NCBI GenBank assembly: GCA_003162635.1
Contig: PMNE01000065.1
Coordinates: forward strand, 114,398-165,139
DNA from: Ignavibacteriota bacterium
GTDB taxonomy: Bacteria; Bacteroidota; Ignavibacteria; UBA10030; UBA6906
Direction: 5' to 3'
Length of the DNA: 50,742 nucleotides
Part shown: positions 50,480 through 50,742 of the stretch, one piece after another
How the letters are laid out: each line of letters begins with the position of its first letter
Position numbering within the stretch: position 1 is the stretch's first letter
Notes under the pieces: model-generated
What the model was told of the DNA's origin: nothing
Seen by the model: only the letters and a program-made list of their open reading frames with translations
Database searches by the model: none
Made by a program: the position numbers and the translations under genes

Positions 50480-50742
50480 CTACACGACTTCCACCCTGCT
50501 CTGGTCGCCGATCATGAATCGATGGACGCGCGGTTTCCCGGTCGCCTGAACAACTTCCACATCGTTTCCCAGGATGCTTCCTTCCAAGCGTATGCCGACA
50601 TTCAGGATCTTGCAATCCCTGAGGACGATACTGTACTCGATCTCGCTTCCCCGGACAACGGAGTTGTTGCCGATCGAGGTGAACGGTCCGATATAGGAAT
50701 CCTCAATGACGCAATGTTCGCCGATGATCGCCGGACCGCGGA
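50480..50742 (-). CDS. C-terminal fragment of a nucleotidyltransferase-like protein with hexapeptide (left-handed beta-helix) domain; truncated by the window edge
   Basis: Minus-strand frame absent from the ORF track: RGPAIIGEHCVIEDSYIGPFTSIGNNSVVRGSEIEYSIVLRDCKILNVGIRLEGSILGNDVEVVQATGKPRVHRFMIGDQSRVEVV*; resembles the C-terminus of long-form glucose-1-phosphate thymidylyltransferases. Confidence 0.8.
   Translation of the reverse strand, partial: RGPAIIGEHCVIEDSYIGPFTSIGNNSVVRGSEIEYSIVLRDCKILNVGIRLEGSILGNDVEVVQATGKPRVHRFMIGDQSRVEVV

Overview
This 50.7 kb GC-rich window is a dense, ordinary-looking bacterial chromosome segment. I see no tRNA, rRNA, CRISPR array, transposase or phage gene. The mix of GWxTD-domain protein, PorV/PorQ-like protein, Bacteroidota-type GlmU-like protein, KorAB and rplY-pth-rpsF-rpsR-rplI suggests the Bacteroidota/Chlorobiota/Ignavibacteria side of the tree (inference). 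I support about 52 coding regions, nearly all in recognisable housekeeping families. Four were the most clearly mis-bounded by, or missing from, the ORF track: cinA, recX, the Ig-like lipoprotein, and a truncated hexapeptide-repeat CDS at the right edge. I did not find a convincing new multi-gene system. The observations most worth a second look are: (i) glyS, whose only Shine-Dalgarno-like site sits 6 nt before an in-frame ATT codon, just after an in-frame TAG that ends the preceding unknown gene; (ii) a recurring promoter form TTGC-N17-TANNTT; (iii) a strong hairpin in the rpsF leader that may be an S6:S18 autoregulatory element; (iv) convergent gene pairs with directly abutting stop codons; (v) a recA/recX intergenic terminator; (vi) a translationally coupled CPBP-protease/TPR/ZIP-transporter trio; (vii) an orphan ParA-like ATPase beside an M23 peptidase. 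All calls were read by eye from the sequence and supplied translations; no database search was run.
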